64,000 bases of DNA from an uncultured Oscillospiraceae bacterium. Lineage in GTDB: Bacteria; Bacillota; Clostridia; Oscillospirales; Acutalibacteraceae. This document shows, one piece after another, positions 1-9,122 of the stretch. The notes beneath the pieces are model-generated. The model was not told where the DNA came from and did no database searches. It saw only the letters and a program-made list of their open reading frames with translations. Numbering within the stretch: the first letter of the stretch is position 1; each line of letters opens with the position of its first letter. The DNA is taken from assembly GCA_949289045.1 (NCBI GenBank), contig CASEMN010000006.1, positions 62,001-126,000 on the forward strand. The letters run 5' to 3'. The position numbers were made by a program, and so were the translations under genes.

Positions 1-320
1 AGATTTTTCAGAAGCTTTTCTATGTTCTTTTTATCGTTACCGTGCTCCCCTGCATAACGTGCAGAATAAACTCCGGGCTCTCCGCCGAGAGCGTCCACTT
101 CGAGACCTGAGTCATCGGCTATAACGGGCATACCCGATTCACGGCATCCGCTGTGAGCTTTAAGGGCGGCATTCTCTTCAAAGGTAACTCCTGTTTCGTC
201 AACATCGGAAAGGTTTACTCCCGCTTCCTCAGCAGTCAAAACCCTTACTCCCAAGGGAGAAAGTATTCTCTGAAGCTCTTCCCTCTTTTTAAGATTATGA
301 GTTGCGATTAAAAAGTCCAA
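1..320 (-). CDS. rdgB: RdgB/HAM1-type XTP/dITP diphosphatase (partial, 3' end outside window)
   Basis: House-cleaning nucleotide pyrophosphatase that hydrolyses non-canonical purine triphosphates (XTP, dITP, ITP) so they are not built into DNA. The visible N-terminal ~106 residues carry the family motif near the start ([10 protein letters not shown]) and the central substrate and metal region (IADDSGLEVDALGGEPGV, then SARYAG). I place the start at a TTG at 318-320, because an AGGAGG lies five to six bases upstream and the protein then begins at the usual place relative to the ATHN motif. The start overlaps the end of ftsY by about 26 bases, so it is the last visible gene of the long minus-strand operon. 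The gene runs off the left edge. Confidence 0.9.
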   Translation of the reverse strand, partial: MDFLIATHNLKKREELQRILSPLGVRVLTAEEAGVNLSDVDETGVTFEENAALKAHSGCRESGMPVIADDSGLEVDALGGEPGVYSARYAGEHGNDKKNIEKLLKN

Positions 321-1518
321 AGAATCCCCTCCTCTTCTTTTCTTCCTTTGCTGCGGGCTCTTCTTCCTCAGCCTCTTCTGAATCGGATTCGTCCGTCTCC
401 TCTTCTGGGGTTACTCCCATTTCTTCAGCTTCTTCGGTCTGCGGTTCCTGGTCGGATTCCCCAGAAAAGTCCACACTGTTATCTCCTTCGGCTTCTTCGG
501 CATAAGAAGAGGATGCGTCCTCTCCGTATTCTGATTCAGTGAATTCCAGATTTTCGCTATCATCTTTCTGTCCCGCTTCTTCATTTTCATCCTCCTCATC
601 GTTTTCCGGCATAGCCTCGAAAAGTCCCTTTGCAAATGCCTCGGGGCTAAAGGGCTGAAGATCGTCTATTTTTTCACCGACACCGATGAATTTTACAGGT
701 ATTCCAAGATCATTCTTAATTGCAAGCACAACGCCGCCTCTTGCGGTTCCGTCAAGCTTTGTAAGGATTATACCCGTTATATCGGCAACGTTTTTAAATT
801 CCTTTGCCTGATTTACTGCATTCTGTCCCGTTGTGGCATCAAGAACCAGAAGCACTTCACGGTCAGAATAGGGCATTTCTCTGTCGATTACCTTATAGAT
901 TTTTGCAAGCTCTTCCATAAGGTTCTTTTTATTGTGAAGTCTTCCCGCAGTGTCGCAGATGATTATATCGGCTTCTCTTGCCTTACCGGCACAGACCGTA
1001 TCAAACACAACTGCAGCAGGGTCTGCTCCCTCTTTGTGCTTTATAATATCAACGCCTGCACGCTCTGCCCAGACTTCAAGCTGCTCTATAGCTGCGGCAC
1101 GGAATGTATCCGCTGCGCCTAAAATAACCTTTTTGCCCTGGGCTTTGAAAAGGGCTGCCATTTTTCCGATAGTAGTAGTTTTGCCCGCTCCGTTAACGCC
1201 TATTACAAGTATTACCGAGGGGATTGTTTCAAGCTCCAGCTCTTCGCCGCCTCTGAGCATATCGGCGACAATTTCCTGAATGAGCTCCTTTACCTTTTCG
1301 GGTTTTCTTATATTCTTTTTCTGAACTCTCTTTCTGAGCTCTGAAGTAATATCCTGAGCGGTTTTTACTCCCACATCACCCATAACGAGAATTTCTTCGA
1401 GCTCTTCATAAAGCTCATCGTCAATTTCCGAATATCCGCCAAGCATACTGCTGATGGCTCCGGACATACTGTCACGGGTCTTTTTAAGACCTGAATTGAT
1501 TTTTTTGAAAAGTCCCAT
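295..1518 (-). CDS. ftsY: Signal recognition particle receptor FtsY with a C-terminal acidic tail
   Basis: SRP receptor GTPase that docks ribosome-SRP complexes at the membrane SecYEG translocon. The NG domain covers about residues 1-302: P-loop GVNGAGKTT at 107-115, DTFRAA near 137-142, DTAGR at 189-193, [10 protein letters not shown] at 253-262. Unusually, the protein starts directly with the NG domain (MGLFKK), and the acidic low-complexity segment normally found N-terminally in long FtsY proteins is here at the C-terminus. Residues 303-407 are Glu/Asp/Ser rich and end in a basic-aromatic motif ([14 protein letters not shown]). The gene follows smc closely, as is common in Firmicutes. FtsY identity is certain; the role of the tail is unknown. 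Confidence 0.96.
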   Translation of the reverse strand: MGLFKKINSGLKKTRDSMSGAISSMLGGYSEIDDELYEELEEILVMGDVGVKTAQDITSELRKRVQKKNIRKPEKVKELIQEIVADMLRGGEELELETIPSVILVIGVNGAGKTTTIGKMAALFKAQGKKVILGAADTFRAAAIEQLEVWAERAGVDIIKHKEGADPAAVVFDTVCAGKAREADIIICDTAGRLHNKKNLMEELAKIYKVIDREMPYSDREVLLVLDATTGQNAVNQAKEFKNVADITGIILTKLDGTARGGVVLAIKNDLGIPVKFIGVGEKIDDLQPFSPEAFAKGLFEAMPENDEEDENEEAGQKDDSENLEFTESEYGEDASSSYAEEAEGDNSVDFSGESDQEPQTEEAEEMGVTPEEETDESDSEEAEEEEPAAKEEKKRRGFFGLFNRNS

Positions 1519-1545
1519 TTTATTTCATCCCTTTCGGTTTGATAA

Positions 1546-4500
1546 TCAGTTAAGGCCGATGCTGCTTGCCATTTCCGCCGTTTTAAGCTCAAGAAGCTTT
1601 GAAACGCCCTTTTCCTGCATTGTAACGCCGTAGAGAACGTCCGCTTCTTCCATTGTACCTCTTCTGTGAGTGATGAGGATAAACTGTGTGTTATCTGTCA
1701 TGCGGCGGACATACTGAGCGTATCTTGTGACGTTTACGTCGTCGAGAGCCGCTTCAACCTCATCGAAAATACAGAATGGTGCAGGTGTAACCTTAAGTAT
1801 TGCAAAAAGCATTGAAATAGCTGCAAGTCCCTTTTCACCGCCGGAAAGCAAATCTATGTTCTGAATAGCTTTTCCCGGCGGCTGTACGTTTATGTTAATG
1901 GCGCACTCCAAAATATTGGAGGGGTCATCAAGCTCCAGAGAAGCTTTACCGCCGCCGAAAAGCTCGGCAAAGGTCTGACCGAAATATCCGTTTATCTTAT
2001 TGAACTGCTCCATAAACTGAACAGCCATTTTCTTTGTAAGGTCTTCAATGAGCCTGTAAAGCTCGTCCCTTGATTTTTCTATATCGGTTATCTGAGTGTT
2101 CATAAACTCATAACGCTCGGATACCTCTTTGTACTCCTCAATGGCGGCGACGTTTACGCTGCCTAAAGCTCTGATTGAACTTTTAATTTCTCCCAGTCTT
2201 CTCTGAGCCTTGGATGCGTCCTCAACAGGTTCATACTGTCTTTCAGCCTCATGACGGGTAAGCTGATATTCATCATAGAGCTTTGCTATGGTTTCATCGT
2301 TTTCACGGAGCATTGAAGCTTTCTGCTCCTCGAGCCTTGCAAGCTCTCCGCTGATTTTTTCCCTTTCCGTACTCTTTGTACGCTCCAGTATTCTAAGCTG
2401 TGAGCTTCGTGCCTCAAGAGAGTTTCGCTCTTCGATTATTTTATCAACTGAATCCTTTGAGCCGTCGCTGTCCTTACGGAGATTCTGAGCCTTTAATTTA
2501 AGCTCTTCGATTGCTCTTTTGGTCTCCTCGCTGCGGCTCTCGATTTCTTTAATCTCATCTAAGAGCTCATGCTCTCTGCCGCCCTGGCTGTTTTTGCGCT
2601 CATTAAGCTGCTCTATGCTCATGAGCTTTGCCTGATAGTCTTTCTGAGCGGAGAGAAGTTCCAGTTCTGTTTCGTTTTTCTCTCTTCTTGTATTTTCTAT
2701 TTTTTCGGAAAGCTCCTGATTTGCCACATTAAACTCTTCGACCTTTTCTTTAAGAGCCTGAGTTTCGGCATTGAGAGAGTTTACCTCTTCGATTATGCTT
2801 TCAGCCTGTTTTCTTGTTTCCTCTGCTCTTAAAAGAGCTCTTTCCTTTTCAGCGGAAAGCTCGTCCATGGACTCAGCGGCAACATCAAGCTGCCCTGCAA
2901 CAAGCTTCAAGTCGCTCTCCTTACGGATAACCTCTTCCTGTGTCCTGAGAAGATCCGCCCTTGTTCCGGAAAGCTCCGCTTCGCACTGTGAAAGCTCCTG
3001 ATGAGCTTCGGCGTATTCGCTGCGCTTTGTGAGAAGGTCTTTTTCGAGTCTTTCGCACTCAACCGCAAGGGCTTCAATCTCATTGCCTCGGCTTAAAATT
3101 CCCCCTGTCTGAACACGGGAACCACCGGTCATTGAACCGCCTGCGTTTATAACCTGTCCGTCAAGGGTGACTATGCGGAAACGGTAGGAATATCTCTTTG
3201 CCATTGATATGGCGCAGTCCATATCCTCAACTACTGCCGTTCTGCCAAGCTGTGCGTTTATTATCTCCCTGTATGCATTATCGCAGGAGACAAGGTTTGA
3301 AGCTATGTCTACAAATCCCAAAGAATCTTCGAGACCGCTTTCATTAAGTATTCTGCCTTTGATTGCGGTAAGGGGAAGGAATGTAGCACGTCCGGCTTTT
3401 GACTGCTTCAAAAACTCGATTGCCCTTTTTGCCGCTGCTTCGTTATCGGTGACGATATTCTGAATTGCAGCACCTAAAGCCGTTTCAACTGCTGCGGAAT
3501 ATTTAGGCTCAACTTTAATGAGCTGAGAAAGTGCGCCGTGGATTCCTCTGAGAGTGCCTCTTCTGACCTCTCGCATAACAGTTTTAACTGAGCCTGAATA
3601 GCCCTCCATGTTCTTTTCGAGCTCTCGGAGCATATTGGCTCTTGACTGCTTATTCTTAACGAGAATACCTAAATCTTCATACTCTTTTTTGATCTTTTCA
3701 GCCTTTTCCCTGCGCTTTAAAGCTCGCAGTTCATAGCCCTTTGCGGCGTTCTGGAGACTCTCCGCCTGCTCCCTCGCCTCATCGAGTTCTTTGCGGCACT
3801 GCTCTTTTCTTTCAGTAAGAAGCTTTATGGTATCCTCTCTTGAAGAAAAGGTATTGTTGATTGTCTCAACTCTTGCCTCAATTTCATCAAGGGAAGATTT
3901 AAGGGTTGAAAATTCAACTCTTTTATCGCCGAGCTTTGCGGTTTTTGCGGTAATATCAGCCGATACAGCTGCACTTTCTGCACTGAGCTCTCCGATTTTA
4001 AGGCGCAGAGCCTGAATTTCGGCATCCTTTTCGTCAAGAAGCTTTTTCTTCTCTTCGGCAGATACTGTAAGAGCCTCAATTTCACCGTTTATTTTTTCTA
4101 TCTCTTCATCGATGTTTTTGCTTGCATCTCTTGCGGACTCAATATCTCTTTTTATTCTGTCTATGGTTTCGCCGTTATGGAGAAGGGTGTTTTCCTCAAC
4201 GGCTATCTGACCGTCAACTCTCGCCGCCTCTTCCTCACGCTGTGCGCTCATACGGCGAATTTCGTCAAGTTTTACGGTAAGTTCCCTTGTTCTTTCGGCA
4301 ATGGAGTCGATTTCAGCTTCTGTAGCCTCAAGCTCTTTTTCAGCGTCGGTATACTGGGACTGTGCAATAGTGATTTTATGCTCCTGTCCTCTGAGCTTTT
4401 CTTTGTGCTTATTTATGATACTCAGCCAAAGACCTATTTCAAGCTCTTTTTTCTCCCCTGCAAGGACAAGGAATTTTTCCGCCTTTTCACTCTGAACTTT

Positions 4501-5115
4501 AAGGGGTCCTACACGGCTTTCAAGCTCTGTTAAGATATCACGGAGTCTTACAAGATTTTCCTCAGCCTGTGAAAGTCTTCTCTGAGCGTCTGCACGGCGG
4601 TAACGGTAATGGGAAATTCCCGCCGCCTCTTCAAACATCTCTCGTCTTTCGCCGGACTTTGAAGAAATCATATCGGCTATTTTACCCTGTCCCACAAGTG
4701 AATATCCGTCACGGCCAAGACCTGTATCCATAAACAGCTCGTTTACGTCACGAAGCCTTGAAACCTGTCCGTTTATTCTGTATTCGCTTTCGCCTGAGCG
4801 GTAATATCTTCTTGTAACGCTCACTTCGTCAGTATCAACTGAAAGTGAACGGTCGGTATTGTCCATACGGAGAGTAACTTCCGCATAGCCCTGCTTTTTT
4901 CTCGAAAGAGTTCCGTTAAAAATAACGTCCTCCATCTTTGAACCTCTCAGGTTCTTTGTGGACTGCTCGCCTAAAACCCACCTTACGGCATCGGAAATAT
5001 TACTCTTTCCGCTTCCGTTGGGGCCTACAACGGCAGTTATTCCCTTTTCAAAATTCAGCACTGTTTTATCGGGGAAGGACTTGAAGCCCTGCATTTCCAA
5101 TGCCTTTAAAATCAT
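1546..5115 (-). CDS. smc: Chromosome segregation ATPase SMC
   Basis: Structural maintenance of chromosomes protein, the core of the bacterial condensin that compacts and segregates the nucleoid with ScpA and ScpB. The 1189-residue length is standard. The N-terminal head has Walker A (GPNGSGKSN, about residue 32). Two long Glu/Lys-rich coiled coils flank a hinge (about 500-680, containing GGSMTGGS). The C-terminal head has the ABC signature LLSGGEKGLAAISM and a Walker B ending in FCIFDEVEAALDD. It sits four bases after the upstream radical SAM gene and 27 bases before ftsY, so the three are almost surely cotranscribed. Confidence 0.98.
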   Translation of the reverse strand: MILKALEMQGFKSFPDKTVLNFEKGITAVVGPNGSGKSNISDAVRWVLGEQSTKNLRGSKMEDVIFNGTLSRKKQGYAEVTLRMDNTDRSLSVDTDEVSVTRRYYRSGESEYRINGQVSRLRDVNELFMDTGLGRDGYSLVGQGKIADMISSKSGERREMFEEAAGISHYRYRRADAQRRLSQAEENLVRLRDILTELESRVGPLKVQSEKAEKFLVLAGEKKELEIGLWLSIINKHKEKLRGQEHKITIAQSQYTDAEKELEATEAEIDSIAERTRELTVKLDEIRRMSAQREEEAARVDGQIAVEENTLLHNGETIDRIKRDIESARDASKNIDEEIEKINGEIEALTVSAEEKKKLLDEKDAEIQALRLKIGELSAESAAVSADITAKTAKLGDKRVEFSTLKSSLDEIEARVETINNTFSSREDTIKLLTERKEQCRKELDEAREQAESLQNAAKGYELRALKRREKAEKIKKEYEDLGILVKNKQSRANMLRELEKNMEGYSGSVKTVMREVRRGTLRGIHGALSQLIKVEPKYSAAVETALGAAIQNIVTDNEAAAKRAIEFLKQSKAGRATFLPLTAIKGRILNESGLEDSLGFVDIASNLVSCDNAYREIINAQLGRTAVVEDMDCAISMAKRYSYRFRIVTLDGQVINAGGSMTGGSRVQTGGILSRGNEIEALAVECERLEKDLLTKRSEYAEAHQELSQCEAELSGTRADLLRTQEEVIRKESDLKLVAGQLDVAAESMDELSAEKERALLRAEETRKQAESIIEEVNSLNAETQALKEKVEEFNVANQELSEKIENTRREKNETELELLSAQKDYQAKLMSIEQLNERKNSQGGREHELLDEIKEIESRSEETKRAIEELKLKAQNLRKDSDGSKDSVDKIIEERNSLEARSSQLRILERTKSTEREKISGELARLEEQKASMLRENDETIAKLYDEYQLTRHEAERQYEPVEDASKAQRRLGEIKSSIRALGSVNVAAIEEYKEVSERYEFMNTQITDIEKSRDELYRLIEDLTKKMAVQFMEQFNKINGYFGQTFAELFGGGKASLELDDPSNILECAININVQPPGKAIQNIDLLSGGEKGLAAISMLFAILKVTPAPFCIFDEVEAALDDVNVTRYAQYVRRMTDNTQFILITHRRGTMEEADVLYGVTMQEKGVSKLLELKTAEMASSIGLN

Positions 5116-5119
5116 ACTT

Positions 5120-6121
5120 TCAACATTCCTCTGTTATTTTCTCTGCTGTAACTTTATATTCTGAAACTGTGGGGTCGGGCACTATTTCCGGGAATATGCC
5201 CTTTTCCCTCAGCACTGCTATATTGCTCTTTTTCTGTCCCATCATCTGCGAAAGTGCTGATGGTTTTACATGGAACCTGTATTTTCCCTTTTCGCCATTT
5301 ACGGCTTCGAGAGCTTTATTTAAATAAATCCTGCTCTGGCACAGCTCCTTAAAAGCCGGATGCCAAGGGCCTCCCAGATATCCTTCCTCAACTCCGCCGC
5401 CGGAGTGAAGTCCGCAGCGTATAACATTTATATTCTTTTCATGGAACATAAGTAAAAGTGAGGCACAGATTTCCACAGCCTCATCTATTGACTGTGGAAT
5501 ATATTCGCCTGTTTTCATAAGTCTTGCAAGCTCTGTTCCCTCAATTACGATGGTCGGATAAATCCTTACGGTATCGGGGCATAAAGCGGCTATTTTTTCG
5601 CCTGTTCTCAGAGCTTTTTCCTTTGTATCGCCGTAAAGTCCAGTCATCATCTGAAGTCCCAGCTCAATGCCGGCTTCCTTTATCATATGGGAAGCGTTTA
5701 CCACATCCTCGGCGGTATGGCCTCTTCTGTTCATTAAGAGCACTTCGTCATCCATGCTCTGTGCTCCCAGCTCTACGGAAGAAACGCCGTATTCCTTTAA
5801 TATATCTATTATCTCGCTGTTTATTGCATCGGGACGAGTGGATATTCTTACGGAATCAATGTTACCAAGGTCTATATGCTTTTTTGCAGCCTTTAAAAGC
5901 TCCAGCATATATTCCCTTTCTATGGCAGTGAAGCTTCCGCCGAAAAAGGCAAGCTGTCCGCCTTTCCCTCCTGTTTCCAGTGCGGTTTTTATGGCTTCAT
6001 CAACATCTTTTCCATGGGGTTTACTGCTGCTGCCTGAAATAGTTTTCTGATTACAGAAAGAGCAGCAATGGGGACAACCCTCATGGGGCACAAAAAGAGC
6101 TATATTGCGGTGGTGTTTCAA
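5120..6121 (-). CDS. Elp3-like radical SAM protein of the rnc-smc locus
   Basis: Radical S-adenosylmethionine enzyme of 333 residues. The N-terminus carries a cysteine cluster (GCPHCCSFCNQ, a CxxxCxxC arrangement) that would bind the [4Fe-4S] cluster. Elp3-like features follow: FFGGSFTAIE, ISTRPDAI, SVELGAQSMDDEVL and GLQMMTGLYGDT. No acetyltransferase domain of full Elp3 is present. The gene overlaps rnc by four bases (ATGA) and ends just before smc. This neighbourhood is typical for a conserved but poorly characterised Clostridia protein. The substrate is unknown; a role in RNA modification is only an inference from the Elp3 likeness. Confidence 0.85.
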   Translation of the reverse strand: MKHHRNIALFVPHEGCPHCCSFCNQKTISGSSSKPHGKDVDEAIKTALETGGKGGQLAFFGGSFTAIEREYMLELLKAAKKHIDLGNIDSVRISTRPDAINSEIIDILKEYGVSSVELGAQSMDDEVLLMNRRGHTAEDVVNASHMIKEAGIELGLQMMTGLYGDTKEKALRTGEKIAALCPDTVRIYPTIVIEGTELARLMKTGEYIPQSIDEAVEICASLLLMFHEKNINVIRCGLHSGGGVEEGYLGGPWHPAFKELCQSRIYLNKALEAVNGEKGKYRFHVKPSALSQMMGQKKSNIAVLREKGIFPEIVPDPTVSEYKVTAEKITEEC

Positions 6122-6804
6122 AATCCCATCAGCTCCAAAGCCTCTTTTGCCGCCTGTTGTTCGGCGTGCTTTTTGCTTCTGCCCTGACCTTTGCCGATAA
6201 CGTTGCTGTTAAGTCTTACCTCAACAAAGAAGTGTTTATCGTGGTCGGGACCCTCTTCACCTGTCAGGACATATTCGAGCCTTTCTTCGGGATTCTGCTG
6301 GATAATCTCCTGCAAGGTTGTTTTATAGTCCTTGAATCTCTCATCCTTTTCTGGGGGATTAAGAAGAAACGGAAGCACAAACTCCTTTGCCTTTTCAAAG
6401 CCTCCGTCAAGGTAGATTGCGGCAATTACTGCTTCAAAGGCATCGGCTAAAATAGAGGGACGCTCTCTGCCTCCTGTATGCTCTTCGCCTCTTCCCAGGA
6501 AAAGATAATCTCCAAGGGAAATTCTCTTTGCAAAGCCGAAAAGCGATTCTTCACACACGGAAGCTGCTCTCATCTTTGTGAGATCTCCCTCAGGCTTTGC
6601 GGCAAAAAGCTTAAAATAGTATTCTGCGCTAATAAGTCCTAAAACGGAATCACCTAAAAATTCAAGTCTTTCATTACATACGCTGCCATGGTGCTTTTCG
6701 TTTGCGTATGAAGAATGGGTAAGAGCCTCCTCTAAAATTGTGAGGCTTTTGAATTTATATCCGATTTTATTTTCAAGCTGTTTTAAATCTTTCAAATCAT
6801 TCAT
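6118..6804 (-). CDS. rnc: Ribonuclease III
   Basis: Double-strand-specific endoribonuclease that processes rRNA precursors and structured mRNAs. The endonuclease domain (about 1-150) has the signature NERLEFLGDSVLGL with the catalytic Glu and Asp residues, plus ILADAFEAVIAAIYLDGG. A double-stranded RNA-binding domain follows from about 155 to 228 (TTLQEIIQQ ... GRSKKHAEQQAAKEAL). The length of 228 is typical. The start codon lies only seven bases after plsX; acpP, which sits between plsX and rnc in many Firmicutes, is absent here. It overlaps the radical SAM gene by four bases. Confidence 0.97.
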   Translation of the reverse strand: MNDLKDLKQLENKIGYKFKSLTILEEALTHSSYANEKHHGSVCNERLEFLGDSVLGLISAEYYFKLFAAKPEGDLTKMRAASVCEESLFGFAKRISLGDYLFLGRGEEHTGGRERPSILADAFEAVIAAIYLDGGFEKAKEFVLPFLLNPPEKDERFKDYKTTLQEIIQQNPEERLEYVLTGEEGPDHDKHFFVEVRLNSNVIGKGQGRSKKHAEQQAAKEALELMGF

Positions 6805-6811
6805 CCTCTTT

Positions 6812-7822
6812 TCAAAGAGCTGCTTTCTCAGCTTCCGCTTCCATTGCCTCGGTTATTTTTTCGTTTACTCCTGTTTCAGCAAAAAGGACAGCCTGTCTTA
6901 TGGCATTTTTAAAAGCCTTGGCATTTGAAGAGCCGTGAGCCTTTATTACAGGCTTTCTTACTCCTAAAAGGGCAGCTCCGCCGTATTCCGTATAATCCAT
7001 TTTCTTTTTGAAATCTGAAAGTCCGCTTTTAAGCATAAGAGCTGAAAGCTTTGTTATTATGCTTTTCATGAATATGCCCTTTATATTCTTCATAAGGGCA
7101 AGGGCTGTACCCTCATACATTTTAAGAAGCATATTGCCTGTAAAACCGTCGGCTACAACTACATCTGCCTTACCGAAGGGGATATCTCTCGCCTCGATGT
7201 TGCCGATGAAATTGCAGTTTTTCTCCTCTTTAAGAAGTGCGTATGCCGCCTTTTGCAGTTCGCCGCCCTTTTCCGGCTCAGTACCGATATTGGCAAGGGC
7301 AACTCTGGGGCTTTCCATTTTCATAACCTGTTTCATATATGTACTGCCCATTACACCGAAACATCTGAGCATTTCGGGACGGCACTCGGCATTTGCGCCG
7401 CAGTCAAGGAGCATAAAAGGTTTGTCCGAAGAGGGCATAACGCTGCCTATACAGGGTCTTTTAACTCCTTTAAGTCTTTTTACTATAAATGTAGCGCCGA
7501 CTGCAAGGGCTCCCGTACTTCCGGCGGAAACAAAGGCGTCGCCTTTTCCCTCTGAAAGAGCTTTAAGTCCTGCTGCCATGGAAGTTGTGCTGTTCTCTTT
7601 AAGTATAGTAGCCGGCTCGGCGTGCATATCCATTTCGTCTCCACCGCCTATAAGCTCCATTTTATCGAGAGAAATGCCGTTTTCCCCGGCGCATTTTTTT
7701 ATCTTTTCTTCATCGCCTGCAAGAGCTATTTCTACATTAAGCTCTTTTACAGCCATCTGGCATCCCTTTAATATTTCAAGGGGAGCGTTATCTCCGCCCA
7801 GTGCATCAACAATTATTTTCAT
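6812..7822 (-). CDS. plsX: Phosphate acyltransferase PlsX
   Basis: Converts acyl-ACP to acyl-phosphate, the acyl donor for PlsY in membrane phospholipid synthesis. The protein starts with the family signature [14 protein letters not shown], and contains [12 protein letters not shown] and VADGFTGN. I take the ATG at 7820-7822 as start rather than a longer reading beginning seven codons upstream, because AAAGGAG lies nine bases before it and the family starts there; this gives 336 residues. The gene overlaps the end of trmFO by 17 bases and is followed directly by rnc. Confidence 0.95.
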   Translation of the reverse strand: MKIIVDALGGDNAPLEILKGCQMAVKELNVEIALAGDEEKIKKCAGENGISLDKMELIGGGDEMDMHAEPATILKENSTTSMAAGLKALSEGKGDAFVSAGSTGALAVGATFIVKRLKGVKRPCIGSVMPSSDKPFMLLDCGANAECRPEMLRCFGVMGSTYMKQVMKMESPRVALANIGTEPEKGGELQKAAYALLKEEKNCNFIGNIEARDIPFGKADVVVADGFTGNMLLKMYEGTALALMKNIKGIFMKSIITKLSALMLKSGLSDFKKKMDYTEYGGAALLGVRKPVIKAHGSSNAKAFKNAIRQAVLFAETGVNEKITEAMEAEAEKAAL

Positions 7823-9122
7823 ATCTTTCGAGCTCCTTTTCAAGGCTTTCTATTCCTCTTTTGGCAAGTGCCGCATATCGCTCTTTTTTATCCCTTATAT
7901 GTGGTTCAATAGGGGGAAGCACCCCGAAATTAGCCCCCATGGGCTGGAAATTCTTTACAGTGGGGTCGCTTATATACGCCGCCAAAGCTCCCATCATTGT
8001 ATCATTAGGAAGTATAAGGGGTTTTTTACCCAAAATACACGCCGCCGCATTTATGCCCGCAAGTATTCCGGAAGAAGCAGACTCCATATATCCCTCAACA
8101 CCCGTAATCTGGCCGCCGAAGAAAAGTCCATCTCTGCCTTTAAATCCGTATCCGCTGTTTAAAAGCTCAGGTGAATTTATAAAGGTATTGCGGTGCATTA
8201 CTCCATAGCGTACAAACTCGGCGTTTTTAAGAGCGGGAATCATGGAAAATACTCGTTTTTGCTCACCGAAAGTGAGGTTTGTCTGAAATCCCACTAAATT
8301 GAGCATTGATCCCTCGGCATTCTCTTTTCTAAGCTGGAGAGCCGCCCAGGGTCTGTGACCTGTTTTAGGATCTCTCAGTCCTACAGGCTTCATGGGGCCG
8401 AAACGCATTGTATCCATACCTCTTGAAGCCATAACCTCAATGGGCATACAGCCCTCATAGACATCCTTGCGCTTGTCGAATTCGTGAAGCTCTGCGCTTT
8501 TTGCATTTATAAGCTCATTGTAGAAATTTTCGTATTCCTCTTTGTTCATAGGGCAGTTTATATAGTCATCGCCGCCTCTGTCGTATCTCGACTGAGTAAA
8601 GGCGCTTTCCATATCGACACTTGCAGCGGTGACAATAGGTGCTGCCGCATCGTAGAAGCTGAGCCCCGCACCGCAGTATTTTTTTATATCCTCGGCAAGT
8701 GCGTCGGAGGCAAGAGGTCCTGCTGCAACTACCACTACGCCCTCTTTTGGAATCTCGGTTACCTCTTCATGGATAACTTCAATAAGTGGGTCAGAGGTGA
8801 TTTTTTCAGTTATTATTCTTGAAAACTCATCTCTGTCAACTGCAAGAGCTCCTCCGGCTGCTACGCTGCACATATCGGCAGCCTCCATGCATACAGAACC
8901 GAAACAGCGCATTTCCTCTTTTAAAAGTCCTGCTGCCGATTCAAGTCTTGCGGCCTTAAGAGAATTTGAACACACAAGCTCCGCAAGACCTTCCATTTTA
9001 TGTGCGGGAGAATATTTTTTCGGTTTCATTTCATAAAGCTTTACTTTTATACCACGCTTTGAAAGCTGCTTTGCAGCTTCACATCCGGCAAGACCGCCGC
9101 CTATGACAACTGCGCTGTTCAT
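7806..9122 (-). CDS. trmFO: Methylenetetrahydrofolate-tRNA (uracil-54) methyltransferase TrmFO
   Basis: FAD- and folate-dependent enzyme that makes 5-methyluridine at position 54 of the tRNA T loop, typical of Firmicutes in place of the SAM-dependent TrmA. The N-terminal dinucleotide-binding motif is [13 protein letters not shown]. Other family blocks are [20 protein letters not shown], and [13 protein letters not shown] followed by [17 protein letters not shown]. The length of 438 is standard. It starts four bases inside the end of topA (ATGA-type overlap), consistent with the topA-trmFO operon seen in many Gram-positives. Confidence 0.96.
   Translation of the reverse strand: MNSAVVIGGGLAGCEAAKQLSKRGIKVKLYEMKPKKYSPAHKMEGLAELVCSNSLKAARLESAAGLLKEEMRCFGSVCMEAADMCSVAAGGALAVDRDEFSRIITEKITSDPLIEVIHEEVTEIPKEGVVVVAAGPLASDALAEDIKKYCGAGLSFYDAAAPIVTAASVDMESAFTQSRYDRGGDDYINCPMNKEEYENFYNELINAKSAELHEFDKRKDVYEGCMPIEVMASRGMDTMRFGPMKPVGLRDPKTGHRPWAALQLRKENAEGSMLNLVGFQTNLTFGEQKRVFSMIPALKNAEFVRYGVMHRNTFINSPELLNSGYGFKGRDGLFFGGQITGVEGYMESASSGILAGINAAACILGKKPLILPNDTMMGALAAYISDPTVKNFQPMGANFGVLPPIEPHIRDKKERYAALAKRGIESLEKELERYENNC

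Noticed and set aside
5524..5931. Plus-strand Arg/Leu-rich ORF within the radical SAM gene
   Set aside because: Shadow of the minus-strand gene with low-complexity composition.
7008..8162. A 384-codon plus-strand ORF opposite plsX and trmFO
   Set aside because: It is antisense to two certain genes, has no ribosome binding site, and its composition mirrors the codon pattern of the opposite strand.
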